A DNA stretch of 21,266 bases, from NCBI GenBank assembly GCA_964444305.1, contig CAYUGQ010000034.1, forward strand, positions 1 through 21,266, in the 5' to 3' direction. Positions 7,190-15,196 of this stretch are shown here, in pieces. The notes under the pieces were generated by a model, which did not search any database, was not told the DNA's origin, and saw only the letters and a program-made list of their open reading frames with translations. Within the stretch, counting starts at the first letter, position 1; every line of letters starts with the position of its first letter. Position numbers and translations under genes: made by a program. Source of the stretch: JAKFFN01 sp964444305 (GTDB taxonomy: Bacteria > Sumerlaeota > Sumerlaeia > Sumerlaeales > Sumerlaeaceae).

Positions 7190-9076
7190 TTACTTTACGG
7201 CTTCCACGTTTGAGAGGATTCCATTGACGACTGTTTCAGCGTCCAGTGGGAGGCCGTTGTAATGGAGGACGCTGTGGATGCGTGAGGCGAGCTCGGGGTA
7301 GTCCGCGCGGAGGATTCCGGCCATTTGGGCGTCGCGGTTTTGCTCTACGAGAAGGACGCGGTCATATTGCTGGATGAATTCTTTGACGAGGTCGCTGGAT
7401 GGCAGGGCCCGGATGCGGAGGTAGTTTGTTTTGATGCCGTGTTCGTTTTCGAGGCGAATGCGGGCTTCCTCTACGGGTGCGTGGCTGCTGCCGTATGCGA
7501 TGATGGCTACTTCTGCTCCGTCCACCTTTTCGACGACGGGCTGGGGGACCAGGGTGCGTGCGGTGGTGAACTTGCGGGCGAGACGGTCCATGTTGTTCTG
7601 CCAGTCTTCCGGCTTTTCGGAATAGGTGGCGCGATCAGTGTGGCCGGTGCCGCGGGTGAAGAAGGCGGCTTTGGGGTGGGGCGTGCCGGGCAGGGTGCGG
7701 TAGGGAATGCCGTCGCCGTCCACATCGCGGTAGCGGGCAAACTCTTCGACTTTTTCGAGGGCTTCGGCGTCGAGGACTTTGCCGCGATCGAGGGGTTTCT
7801 GGGGCAGGACGAGGGGATCAACCATGTAGTTGTTCATGCCGAGGTCGAGATCGAGCATGAGGAATACGAGGGTTTGGAGTCGCTCGGCGAGGTTGAGTAC
7901 GTCGATTCCGAATTCGAAGATTTCCTGTACGGTGCCGGGGATGAGAAGTACATGCTTACAGTCGCCATGGGAGAGGTAGTATGCTTTGGCGATATCTCCC
8001 TGACAGGTGCGGGTGGGAAGGCCTGTGGAGGGGCCCATGCGCTGGACGTCTACGATGACGGATGGTATTTCGGCGAAATAGCTTAGTCCGGCGAATTCTG
8101 CCATGAGGGAGATGCCGGGTCCGCTGGTGGCGGTGACGGCGCGGGCTCCGGCCCAGCCGGCTCCGACGACCATGCCGATGGCGGCGAGTTCGTCTTCGGC
8201 CTGGACTACGGCGTAGGTTGCTTTGCCGTCGGCTTCGTGTCGGTATTTACCGAGGAAGTTGATGAGATTTTCGCAGACGCTGGAGCTGGGGGTGATGGGG
8301 TACCAGGAGAGTACGCTTACGCCGCCATAGAGCAGGCCGAGGGCTGCGGCCATGTTGCCGTCCATGATGACTTTGTTTTCGGCTTTGCCGGTCATGCGCT
8401 CGATGGCGAAGAGGTCTTGGCGATCGAGGTTTTCTTCGGCCCAGTCGTAACCGGCGACGGCGGCGTTCTCGTTTAGTTCGAGGGCGGCGGGTTTTCTGCC
8501 GAATTGCTTTTGGATGGCGTTTTTGACTTCCTGGATGTCCATGTGAAGGAGCCAGGCGACGGTGCCGACGTACATCATATTGATGACGAGGCGGCGGAGG
8601 CGGCCATCGGGGCAGACGGGGATGACAAGCTTGGAGAAGGGGACGACGTAAATGATGAGATCGTCGCGGTTGATGAAGGCTTTCATGTCTTCATTGATGA
8701 GAAGAATGGCGCCGGGGCGGAGTGCGGCGATGTCGTCGCGTACGCTTTCGGGATTCATGCAGACCATGAGGTCTACGCCGGCGCGGCGGGAGGTAAAGTC
8801 GTCTTTATTTACGCGGATATCGAACCACGTGGGCAGTCCCTGGATGTTTGATGGAAACAGGTTTTTCCCGCCTACGGGTACGCCCATGTTAAAGATGGTG
8901 CGCATGAGGATGTTGTTGGCGGACTGGCTGCCGGTCCCGTTGCTGGTGGCAATGGAGATGACCATGTCGTTGATTGTGGGCGTGCGCCCTGCGGATGCGG
9001 GGAGGCCCCTGGTGGCGGGTTCTGTTTCGGGTGCGTCAGCCCCGGGTGTGGACGCCTGGGATGCATTTGTGGACAT
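7190..9076 (-). CDS. korA: 2-oxoacid:ferredoxin oxidoreductase, fused gamma-alpha subunit (KorA type)
   Basis: The 628 residues form a fused subunit. Residues 1-35 are a low-complexity head. The gamma domain spans roughly 37-215 (begins VISIATSNGTGSQSANN). The alpha domain runs from about 235 to the end, with YPITPSS (259-265) contacting the TPP pyrimidine, AEDELAAIGMVVGA and TATSGPGISLMAEF, and a C-terminal transketolase-like region ending at LLVEQN and onward. This gamma-alpha fusion paired with a separate beta subunit is the architecture of the two-subunit KorAB enzymes known from mycobacteria, Bacteroidota and other groups. With KorB it would feed or replace the oxidative 2-oxoglutarate step of the TCA cycle, or run it reductively. 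The ATG at 9076 has GAAGG about 13 bases upstream, rather far for a ribosome-binding site. Confidence 0.92.
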   Translation of the reverse strand: MSTNASQASTPGADAPETEPATRGLPASAGRTPTINDMVISIATSNGTGSQSANNILMRTIFNMGVPVGGKNLFPSNIQGLPTWFDIRVNKDDFTSRRAGVDLMVCMNPESVRDDIAALRPGAILLINEDMKAFINRDDLIIYVVPFSKLVIPVCPDGRLRRLVINMMYVGTVAWLLHMDIQEVKNAIQKQFGRKPAALELNENAAVAGYDWAEENLDRQDLFAIERMTGKAENKVIMDGNMAAALGLLYGGVSVLSWYPITPSSSVCENLINFLGKYRHEADGKATYAVVQAEDELAAIGMVVGAGWAGARAVTATSGPGISLMAEFAGLSYFAEIPSVIVDVQRMGPSTGLPTRTCQGDIAKAYYLSHGDCKHVLLIPGTVQEIFEFGIDVLNLAERLQTLVFLMLDLDLGMNNYMVDPLVLPQKPLDRGKVLDAEALEKVEEFARYRDVDGDGIPYRTLPGTPHPKAAFFTRGTGHTDRATYSEKPEDWQNNMDRLARKFTTARTLVPQPVVEKVDGAEVAIIAYGSSHAPVEEARIRLENEHGIKTNYLRIRALPSSDLVKEFIQQYDRVLLVEQNRDAQMAGILRADYPELASRIHSVLHYNGLPLDAETVVNGILSNVEAVK

Positions 9077-9524
9077 TATAATAAAATGACCTTCGTTTCA
9101 CGTGTGATATTTTGCCCGGACAGGAAACCGAGACTGCCGCGGTTTTGCTCAGCGTATGCTGGGTTTTCGCATTTTACCATGACTGGAGACCAGTGTTCGT
9201 TGCGCGGCCTGTTTTTAAAGAATATGCGCTTGGACGGGGAAGCAGATAACAGGCCAGCGGTGGGCGTTCTTAATATCCAGTAATCTGGTAGACATTAGGT
9301 TTTTAGATTAATTCGTTGTTGGGTGTGATTTTTCTGGAAGAGGGGTTTTTGGGTGGGGAGCGGGGGAATTGAATGGCTTTGGGATGAAGGGCAGAAAAGC
9401 GGTTGCATCTGGAGGGTGGTCATTTTTTGTTACATAAAGTCACTGCATGGTTCTTGCACAAACGGTGGCGGGCTCGTGTGCGGGCGATGGCGGGCTAATT
9501 TTGGGACAGGAAAGTTTTGTTTGA
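9077..9524. other. 448-base spacer between divergent korA and the HD-domain gene
   Basis: I see no credible gene here; a 65-codon plus-strand frame at 9086-9283 has no start signal or recognisable motif. The korA-proximal side (9120-9170) can form two small hairpins. The HD-gene side has a 9-base direct repeat (TGGCGGGCT at 9466 and 9488) and an AGGAAAG ribosome-binding site at 9508-9514. Divergent promoters must lie here, but I could not place -35 and -10 boxes confidently. Confidence 0.6.
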
Positions 9525-10484
9525 ATGGATGATTCGCTGATAGCTGGAAACGAAGATTCTTTGCCCACAGGTCCTCTCCCGGCTAAGGAAACCTCGGAGG
9601 GGCGGGTGGTGGGGCCGGGGGTGCCTGAGAGCAGTGAGAAGGAGCGCCAGCAAAAGCGGGATTTGATTTTTAAGCGGCATTACCGCAAGAGTCACCTTGA
9701 GCGGAAGTTGGATGACAAGCTGCGCAAGCAGTGTCCGGGGGGTCGGTTGTGTGAGCTGGTGAACAACATGGTGGATGATCCGCTGATTGCGAGCATTCAG
9801 AATTATGCGAACGTGGTGAGCATTCAGCGTCTGGGGTATAATGATCATGGTCCGGTGCATGCGCGGATTGTGGCGTTGAACAGTTTGCGGATTCTGGATT
9901 TGTTGAATGAGGGTGGTGTGCCGCCGTCGATTGTTTCTGAGGAGGTGGCGACGCTGGATGATGCGCGGGTGGCGGTGTTTGCGGGGGCGTTTTTGCATGA
10001 CGTGGGGATGTCTGTGACGCGGGATGATCATGAGCGGCACAGTATGCAGATTGCGGAGCAGATCCTGGAGCGGCATCTTTCGCGGATTTATGATGATGAG
10101 GGGCAGATCTGGATGATGCGCAGTTTGATTAATGAGTGTATCATTGGTCATATGGGCAATTATCGTATTCACAGTGTGGAGGCGGGATCGGTGATGATTG
10201 GGGATGGGGCGGACTGTACACGGGGGCGGGCGCAGATTCCGGTGTTGTTGAGCAAGAGTCCTATGCTGGGGGATATCCACCGGTTTAGTGCGTCTGCGAT
10301 TACGGAGGTTCGGATTATTAAGGGTCAGCGTAAGCCGGTTCGTTTGGAGATTGATATGACGGGAAGTGCGGGATTGTTTCAGGTGGAGGAGGTTTTGATT
10401 GGGAAGGCTAAGATCAGTCCGATTATGAACTTTCTGGAGATTGCGGCTTATCTGGATGGGAAAGAGCGGCTTTATCTGCAGTAG
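9525..10484 (+). CDS. Stand-alone HD-domain metal-dependent phosphohydrolase
   Basis: This is a 319-residue soluble protein. Residues 1-45 are polar and probably disordered. The HD core follows, with a candidate first His in YNDHGPVHARIV (H108/H112), the His-Asp pair in FLHDVG (H158-D159), further His at 169, 172 and 209 (IIGHMG), and a final Asp in GDGADCTRGRA (D230). It therefore has a full metal-binding set. After the HD core comes a conserved tail (IPVLLSKSPMLGDIHRFS, then VRLEIDMTGSAGLFQVEEV, about 237-300) that I associate with a family best known from archaea and scattered bacteria. HD proteins hydrolyse nucleotides, cyclic nucleotides or phosphomonoesters, but no substrate is known to me for this subgroup. 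AGGAAAG at 9508-9514 supports the ATG. It is monocistronic, with a terminator 25 bases after the stop. Confidence 0.85.
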   Translation: MDDSLIAGNEDSLPTGPLPAKETSEGRVVGPGVPESSEKERQQKRDLIFKRHYRKSHLERKLDDKLRKQCPGGRLCELVNNMVDDPLIASIQNYANVVSIQRLGYNDHGPVHARIVALNSLRILDLLNEGGVPPSIVSEEVATLDDARVAVFAGAFLHDVGMSVTRDDHERHSMQIAEQILERHLSRIYDDEGQIWMMRSLINECIIGHMGNYRIHSVEAGSVMIGDGADCTRGRAQIPVLLSKSPMLGDIHRFSASAITEVRIIKGQRKPVRLEIDMTGSAGLFQVEEVLIGKAKISPIMNFLEIAAYLDGKERLYLQ

Positions 10485-10505
10485 TTGGACTGCTGGTTTA
10501 AAAAG

Positions 10506-10553
10506 AAATGGCGTCTGGCTTTTCCTTGTTTGAGGGGAGCCAGACGCCTTTTA
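10506..10553. terminator. Bidirectional intrinsic terminator between the HD gene and the enolase-superfamily gene
   Basis: A perfect 11-base inverted repeat, GGCGTCTGGCT (10510-10520) and AGCCAGACGCC (10538-10548), encloses a 17-base loop. TTTT follows on the plus strand and an A-rich stretch on the other side, so it serves both convergent genes. Confidence 0.85.
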
Positions 10554-10578
10554 GTTTTGGTTTGGTTTTGTTTTTGGC

Positions 10579-11904
10579 TTAGCTGAGTTTTACTCCGAGG
10601 CCGGGGCCGTTGAGGCTGCTGGCGTCTACGGAGCCGCCTTTGAGTTCGAGGGCGGCGGGGTGGAGTTTTGCGGCTTCGTTGTTGGAAGCGGGGCAGAACT
10701 GGCGGGCGTTGGCTTCGAGGCCGTCTACGCCGACGCGGGCGGCGAGGCTGGCGGATTCGAGGTAGGCCAGGCCGGGGCAGGTGAGGTCCTGGACGCAGAG
10801 GTAGAGGCCTTCGCCTTTGGCTACGGCGGCCATCTGGATGCTGAAGCCGAATCCTTTGCAGGTTTTGAGGCAGAGACCGTTGTAGCCGTTTTCGAGGGCG
10901 CGGCGCATGGCTTGTGCGTCGACGAGGCCTTCGTCGATGACGACGGGTTTGAGTTTTGCTGCACGGCTGACGTTTTCTTCCGGGGTGCCGGCGAAGGCGC
11001 GGGATGTGGGCTGTTCCACGAAGGCGACGCGGTTAAAGGCGCGGGGCTGTTCGGCTTTGAGGCGTTCGAGGAGGTCTGCGAGGATGTCTCCGCTGGGGCA
11101 CTGTTCGTTGAGATCGAGGGAGAATACGAGGTCTTTCTCGGAGCGGCCTTCGCGTTCGGCTTGTTCGACGACTGCGCGGTCGACGGCGGCTACGCGCTGG
11201 AAGTCCCATTCGGGGTCTTTGCCCTGGAGTTTGATTTTAAAGTGGGTGAGGCCGTCGCGTTTCATCCAGGCCTGGAGGTCGTCGGGGAGGTCGTCGCCGG
11301 GGGAGTTCTGGACTTCGGATGGGGTGAGGGCGTCGAGGCCGCCGACGACGTGATAGATGGCTAGATTCTGTTGTGGGGTGGCGGAGAGGACCTGGCTGAG
11401 GGGGGCCATTTTGTAGCCTTCGATGGCGGGTGCCTGGTGGGTGCGGAGCAGATCATAGGTGTTGCCGCCCTGGGCTCGGCCCCAGGCATCGAAAAGGGCG
11501 AGATCCCATGGGCTGAAGGTTACGAGGGCGCAGAGATCGGGAATGGGGAGGGCGAGATCGTCGCGTTCAGCCTGGAGCTTTCTGGCTTCTTCAAAGGCGA
11601 CTTCGTGGAGGCGGGCGCTCATTTGCCAGATGTCGCCGTCTACTTCGAGGCCGTCTACGGCTTTTGCGATTCGGCCGGAGAGGACTTCCATGACATCGAG
11701 GGAAGTTTCGTAGGGGACGCCGGGGTAGGACCAGGCGTTACCGAGGGGCATGCTGCCGACGCCGACGGCTTCGCCTTGATCGGTGGTGATGCGAAGGTAG
11801 ACTTCTTGCAGGGTGAGGGCGGTCATTACGGCGGCGCCGAACTTAAATGGGGAACGGAATGGAGCGGACTGTGTCAGCTCGTGTTTTTCGACAGTAATTT
11901 TCAT
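10579..11904 (-). CDS. Enolase-superfamily enzyme (mandelate racemase/muconate lactonizing type), substrate unknown
   Basis: The superfamily abstracts a proton next to a carboxylate to give a metal-stabilised enolate, leading to epimerisation, cycloisomerisation or dehydration. The 441 residues show an N-terminal capping domain (1-140) and a TIM barrel. The catalytic lysine pair KxK is at 223/225 (HFKIKLQG). Probable metal ligands are D264 (SLDLNEQ), E297 (FVEQPT) and D324 or E325 (VVIDEGL). An opposite lysine is K347 (GLCLKTCKG). The two-lysine layout points to the muconate-lactonizing/dipeptide-epimerase/MenC branch. It is longer than a typical member (350-400), with extra sequence around 95-125 and 185-215. 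GAGGA precedes the ATG. It lies 29 bases after bioB on the same strand, so the two are probably cotranscribed, but no biotin role is known for the superfamily. Confidence 0.85.
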   Translation of the reverse strand: MKITVEKHELTQSAPFRSPFKFGAAVMTALTLQEVYLRITTDQGEAVGVGSMPLGNAWSYPGVPYETSLDVMEVLSGRIAKAVDGLEVDGDIWQMSARLHEVAFEEARKLQAERDDLALPIPDLCALVTFSPWDLALFDAWGRAQGGNTYDLLRTHQAPAIEGYKMAPLSQVLSATPQQNLAIYHVVGGLDALTPSEVQNSPGDDLPDDLQAWMKRDGLTHFKIKLQGKDPEWDFQRVAAVDRAVVEQAEREGRSEKDLVFSLDLNEQCPSGDILADLLERLKAEQPRAFNRVAFVEQPTSRAFAGTPEENVSRAAKLKPVVIDEGLVDAQAMRRALENGYNGLCLKTCKGFGFSIQMAAVAKGEGLYLCVQDLTCPGLAYLESASLAARVGVDGLEANARQFCPASNNEAAKLHPAALELKGGSVDASSLNGPGLGVKLS

Positions 11905-11933
11905 GTTTGTCCTCGTGGTTAGTAGTTGATGAG

Positions 11934-12944
11934 TCAGTCAATAGCCATAGCGGCTGAGTTGCATTGGGCGGCGGCAGGGGCATTGGGGGAGGCTTCGCGA
12001 TACATGCCCAGGGTTTGCATGAGGCGGCCGTCTTGATCTTCGCCGGGGTTTGGGGTGGTCAGGAGTTTTTCGCCGGTGAAAATGCTGTTTGCTCCGGCCA
12101 TGAAACAAAGGGCCTGGGTTTCGTCGGTCATGGCGGTGCGGCCGGCGCTGAGGCGGACGCGGGAGCGGGGCATGATGATGCGGGCTGTGGCGATGCATCG
12201 GGCCATTTCGATGCCGTCTACGGGTGTGCGGTCTCCCAGGGGTGTGCCGGCGACGGGGACCAGGGCATTGATGGGGACGCTTTCCGGATGAGGCTGAAGG
12301 TTGGCGAGTTCTGTGAGGAGGCCGATGCGGTCTTCGCGGGATTCGCCCATACCGAGGATGCCGCCGCAGCAGACGTCGATGCCGGCCTCGCGCACGTGGC
12401 GGAGGGTCTGGAGGCGGTCTTCGTAGGTGCGGGTGGTGATAATTTCACCGTAATATTCCGGGCTGGTATCGAGGTTATGGTTATAGGCTTTGAGGCCGGC
12501 GTCTTTGAGGCGGCGGGCTTGATCGGGGGAAAGCATTCCGAGGGTGACGCAGCTTTCCATGCCCATATCGTTGACGCGGCGAATCATCTCCAGCACCTGG
12601 TCAAATTCTTTGCCTTCGCGGGGGCTGCGCCATGCGGCGCCCATGCAGAAGCGGGTGCTGCCGGTATCGCGGGCGGCCTGGGCCTGCTGGGTCAGCTCGT
12701 CCAGATCAATCAGGCGCTCGGCCTGAACGCCGGTTTTATAGTGGGCGCTTTGGGGACAGTATTTGCAGTCTTCGGGGCAGCCGCCGGATTTGATGTTTCC
12801 GAGGGTGCAATGCTGCACGGCCAGGGGGTCATGAAACTGGCGATGTGTGGTCATGGCACGGAACAGCAGTTCCGGCAGGGGAAGTTCGTAAACAGCGCGA
12901 ACGGCGTCGCGGGTTATTGCGGGGGCGGATGTTTCCATATTCAC
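11934..12944 (-). CDS. bioB: Biotin synthase BioB
   Basis: BioB is a radical-SAM enzyme that inserts sulfur into dethiobiotin in the last step of biotin synthesis. The [4Fe-4S]/SAM motif is GGCPEDCKYCPQS (C56, C60, C63 counted from the GTG). The auxiliary [2Fe-2S] ligands follow as C100 (TRFCMGAAWR), C132 (MESCVTLG) and C192 or C193 (DVCCGGILGMGE), with the Arg in RVRLSAGR. YNHNLDTS and FTGEKLLTTPN complete the family pattern. Length is normal. The start is ambiguous: GTG at 12944 or ATG at 12938 (METSAPA), neither with a clear Shine-Dalgarno sequence. I prefer the ATG. No other bio genes are in the window, and no BirA-type operator is visible upstream. Confidence 0.96.
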   Translation of the reverse strand: MNMETSAPAITRDAVRAVYELPLPELLFRAMTTHRQFHDPLAVQHCTLGNIKSGGCPEDCKYCPQSAHYKTGVQAERLIDLDELTQQAQAARDTGSTRFCMGAAWRSPREGKEFDQVLEMIRRVNDMGMESCVTLGMLSPDQARRLKDAGLKAYNHNLDTSPEYYGEIITTRTYEDRLQTLRHVREAGIDVCCGGILGMGESREDRIGLLTELANLQPHPESVPINALVPVAGTPLGDRTPVDGIEMARCIATARIIMPRSRVRLSAGRTAMTDETQALCFMAGANSIFTGEKLLTTPNPGEDQDGRLMQTLGMYREASPNAPAAAQCNSAAMAID

Positions 12945-13013
12945 AAGCTATGAGATGAGCCGGGCAACAATCAAGTGCAAGCGTGATTTTTGACTGGTGG
13001 AAGGTGGGGAGAT

Positions 13014-13070
13014 AAAAAAATGGCCATCCCGGGTCTGCGATTAATCAGGCAGATGAGCCGGGATGGCGGT
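13014..13070 (-). terminator. Intrinsic terminator after the solute-binding protein gene
   Basis: A 10-base inverted repeat, GCCATCCCGG (13023-13032) and CCGGGATGGC (13058-13067), contains an inner TCTGC/GCAGA pairing. The A7 tract at 13014-13020 becomes a U-tract in minus-strand RNA. It separates the solute-binding protein gene from bioB, so bioB needs its own promoter in the roughly 70 bases that follow. Confidence 0.85.
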
Positions 13071-13102
13071 TTTTGGTTTTTTGGTTGCGGGTTACGCGCC
13101 TG

Positions 13103-15043
13103 TTATTCTTTGGCGAAGAGCTCTTCCGCGTTCCAGTAGGAGCTGGCGAAGGGTGTGGGGCGGACGTTGCCGAAGGTGACTCTTATGCAACTGAAGGCTT
13201 TGGGATAATAGAGGGGCATGATGGGGACATTATCCATGAGTGTCTGTTGCATTTCGAAGAAGATTTCCTGCTGTTTGGGAAATTCCAGGGTTTTGGCAAA
13301 TTGCTCGGCCAGGGTGTCGATTTTGGCTTCCCATTCGGTTGCGGGAGATTCCTGGAGGGGGTTCCAGAGGTGTGTGCGGCCGCTGCTGCGCCAGACGTTC
13401 ATGCTGGTGATGGGGTGAACGCTGCCGGCGAGGCCGAGGAGGCAGGCTTCGTACTGGAAGGTGTCGTTCAACTGGGTGACGAGGGTGTTGAAGTCAACGC
13501 TCTGGGGGGTGGCCTGTATACCGATGCCGCGGAGGTCTGTGGCGATGATTGTGGCCAGTTCGGTTCGGGTTTTGTTTTCGACGTTGGTGATAAAGGTAAA
13601 CGCGAGGGGTTTGTTTGTGCCGGGGATTTCGCGTACGAGATCGCCGGTGGTGTCGAGGTAGCCGGCTTCGTCGAGGAGGGCCTTGGCTTTTTCGGGGTTG
13701 TATTCGTAATCGGGCAGGTTCGGGTTATACCAATCTTGGAGAGCCATGGGGGTCAGGCTGTCGGCCTTGGTGGCCAGACCGCGGAGAACGGTGCGGGTCA
13801 TGGCGTCGCGATTGATGGCGTGATAGATGGCGCGGCGGAACTTTACGTCGTTAAAGACTTTTTGCAGGTCTGGATCGACGTAGGGGCGACCGTCGGCGTT
13901 TTCGCCTTGTTTTAGGTTAAACCAGAAGAAGTTGGCGGTATCGCCGGGGCCTTTGTCGTAAAGGCGGAAGCGCTCGGCGCGCTGGGCGACGCGGAGGTCA
14001 GGGATCATTTCCGGGCGGGGACCGTCGAGAGTGTCGGCTTCGCCGGCGCGGAATTTGGCTGCCATGGCGTCCATGTCTGGAGCAACGCTGTAGACGAGGG
14101 AGTCGAGATAGGGCAGGCGTGTGCCTTCTTTATCGACGCGGAAATAATGATCATTGCGAACGAGGACAACGCGCTCGCCCTGCTGATAAACCTGCAGCTT
14201 GAATGGTCCGCTGACCACGAGCTTTGCGGGGTCTATGTTGACGTTCATGGCGGTGTTATACTGGCCGGCTTCGTAGGCTTCCTGGAGGGCGTGTTTCGGG
14301 AGGGGGGTAAAGCTGCCCAGCATTACGTGCATAAAGCCGGTGGGCTCGGCGGGTTTGACGGTGAAAGTGAGGTCGTCGACTTTTTCGAATTCGAGGGGTT
14401 TGTCGGCGACTTTGAGGATGTCTGAAACGGGGGAGATGATTTCGGGGTCGTAGATCAAGCCGGCGGTGAAAATGACGTCGTCGGTTGTGATGGGCTGGCC
14501 GTCGCTCCATTTCAGGCCGTCGCGCAGTTTGGCGGTCCAGGTCTGGTTGTCGTCGGCGACGGTGAGAGATTTCAGCATGAATGGGTAATGCCGCTGGTCA
14601 ACGGGATCGAAGCCGATGAGGTTGGCGAACATCATCCCGATGACCTGAGAGCTGCTGCTTTCGTTGCTGGTAAGGGGGTCAAAGGTCTTTGGTTCGCCGA
14701 TGACGGAAACTGTGAGGCGTCCGCCGCGGGTGCCGGTGGAGACCATGCCGACGGCGGGCAGGGCGTCAGGCCAGGGCAGATTGTAGTCGGCAGGGGCGGC
14801 TTCTTCGGGAAACTGAACGATTCCCTGTGGCATGTTTTGAAGGCGTAATTCCTCGACCGGGTCCATCACGGTTTCTTCGGTGGCGGTGGTTTCGGTGGTG
14901 ACGGCCTGAGTGGACGTAGTCTCTGTTGTCTGTGGGGCCGGGGTCTGTTTTAGTTCTCCGGGAGCGCAGGCTGTCAAAGCTGCGACTGTAAATATTGCGC
15001 AAGCGAGACGAAGTGCGGGGGAGGCGAATGCCGCAGGTTTCAC
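13103..15043 (-). CDS. ABC-transporter family 5 solute-binding lipoprotein (OppA/DppA-like)
   Basis: Family 5 proteins bind peptides, oligosaccharides, opines or nickel outside the membrane and deliver them to an ABC permease. The 646 residues start with a lipoprotein signal: a hydrophobic stretch and the lipobox LTAC with Cys26. A Thr/Glu-rich linker follows (about 35-62). The fold runs from RGGRLTVSVIGEPKTFDPLTS, through LRDGLKWSDGQPITTDDVIFT, VVSGPFKL and FRRAIYHAINRDAM, to MPLYYPKAF near the C-terminus. It is longer than a typical 530-residue member, mostly because of the linker and N-terminal segment. I chose GTG at 15043 because AAGAAAGG lies 9 bases upstream and the signal peptide begins there. 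No permease or ATPase gene is nearby, so the partner must be encoded elsewhere. Confidence 0.9.
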   Translation of the reverse strand: MKPAAFASPALRLACAIFTVAALTACAPGELKQTPAPQTTETTSTQAVTTETTATEETVMDPVEELRLQNMPQGIVQFPEEAAPADYNLPWPDALPAVGMVSTGTRGGRLTVSVIGEPKTFDPLTSNESSSSQVIGMMFANLIGFDPVDQRHYPFMLKSLTVADDNQTWTAKLRDGLKWSDGQPITTDDVIFTAGLIYDPEIISPVSDILKVADKPLEFEKVDDLTFTVKPAEPTGFMHVMLGSFTPLPKHALQEAYEAGQYNTAMNVNIDPAKLVVSGPFKLQVYQQGERVVLVRNDHYFRVDKEGTRLPYLDSLVYSVAPDMDAMAAKFRAGEADTLDGPRPEMIPDLRVAQRAERFRLYDKGPGDTANFFWFNLKQGENADGRPYVDPDLQKVFNDVKFRRAIYHAINRDAMTRTVLRGLATKADSLTPMALQDWYNPNLPDYEYNPEKAKALLDEAGYLDTTGDLVREIPGTNKPLAFTFITNVENKTRTELATIIATDLRGIGIQATPQSVDFNTLVTQLNDTFQYEACLLGLAGSVHPITSMNVWRSSGRTHLWNPLQESPATEWEAKIDTLAEQFAKTLEFPKQQEIFFEMQQTLMDNVPIMPLYYPKAFSCIRVTFGNVRPTPFASSYWNAEELFAKE

Positions 15044-15127
15044 GTATTCAGGCCTTTCTTATGGTTTAGATTTCATTAAGGTATCGAACTTTTGCATGGA
15101 TGCAATGGAATTCTTGCCGCTGGTGGG

Positions 15128-15172
15128 AAGGAGGTGATTATGGGGACGAGGGTGTGGAGATTAAGAAAGTGA
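15128..15172 (+). promoter_or_regulatory. Ideal Shine-Dalgarno sequence driving a 10-codon leader ORF ahead of the Nramp-family gene
   Basis: AAGGAGGTGAT (15128-15138) is fully complementary to the 3' tail of bacterial 16S rRNA. It is followed at once by an ATG (15140) opening MGTRVWRLRK and a TGA at 15170-15172. This is a better ribosome-binding site than any other in the window. The leader is in the same frame as the Nramp gene, whose first ATG is 24 bases after the TGA. It may be a regulatory leader peptide, a device for translational coupling, or the true start interrupted by a substitution or sequence error. Confidence 0.4.
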
Positions 15173-15196
15173 AAGCTTTTCTTTGCAATCAGGGGG

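Noticed and set aside
9086..9283. A 65-codon plus-strand ORF in the korA/HD spacer
   Set aside because: It has no ribosome-binding site and no recognisable domain, and it overlaps the probable korA promoter and leader region.
15128..15139. AAGGAGGTGAT as the complement of a 16S rRNA 3' end, hinting at an rRNA fragment
   Set aside because: The minus-strand flank does not continue into the conserved 16S tail; only the anti-Shine-Dalgarno complement matches, so it is a ribosome-binding site.
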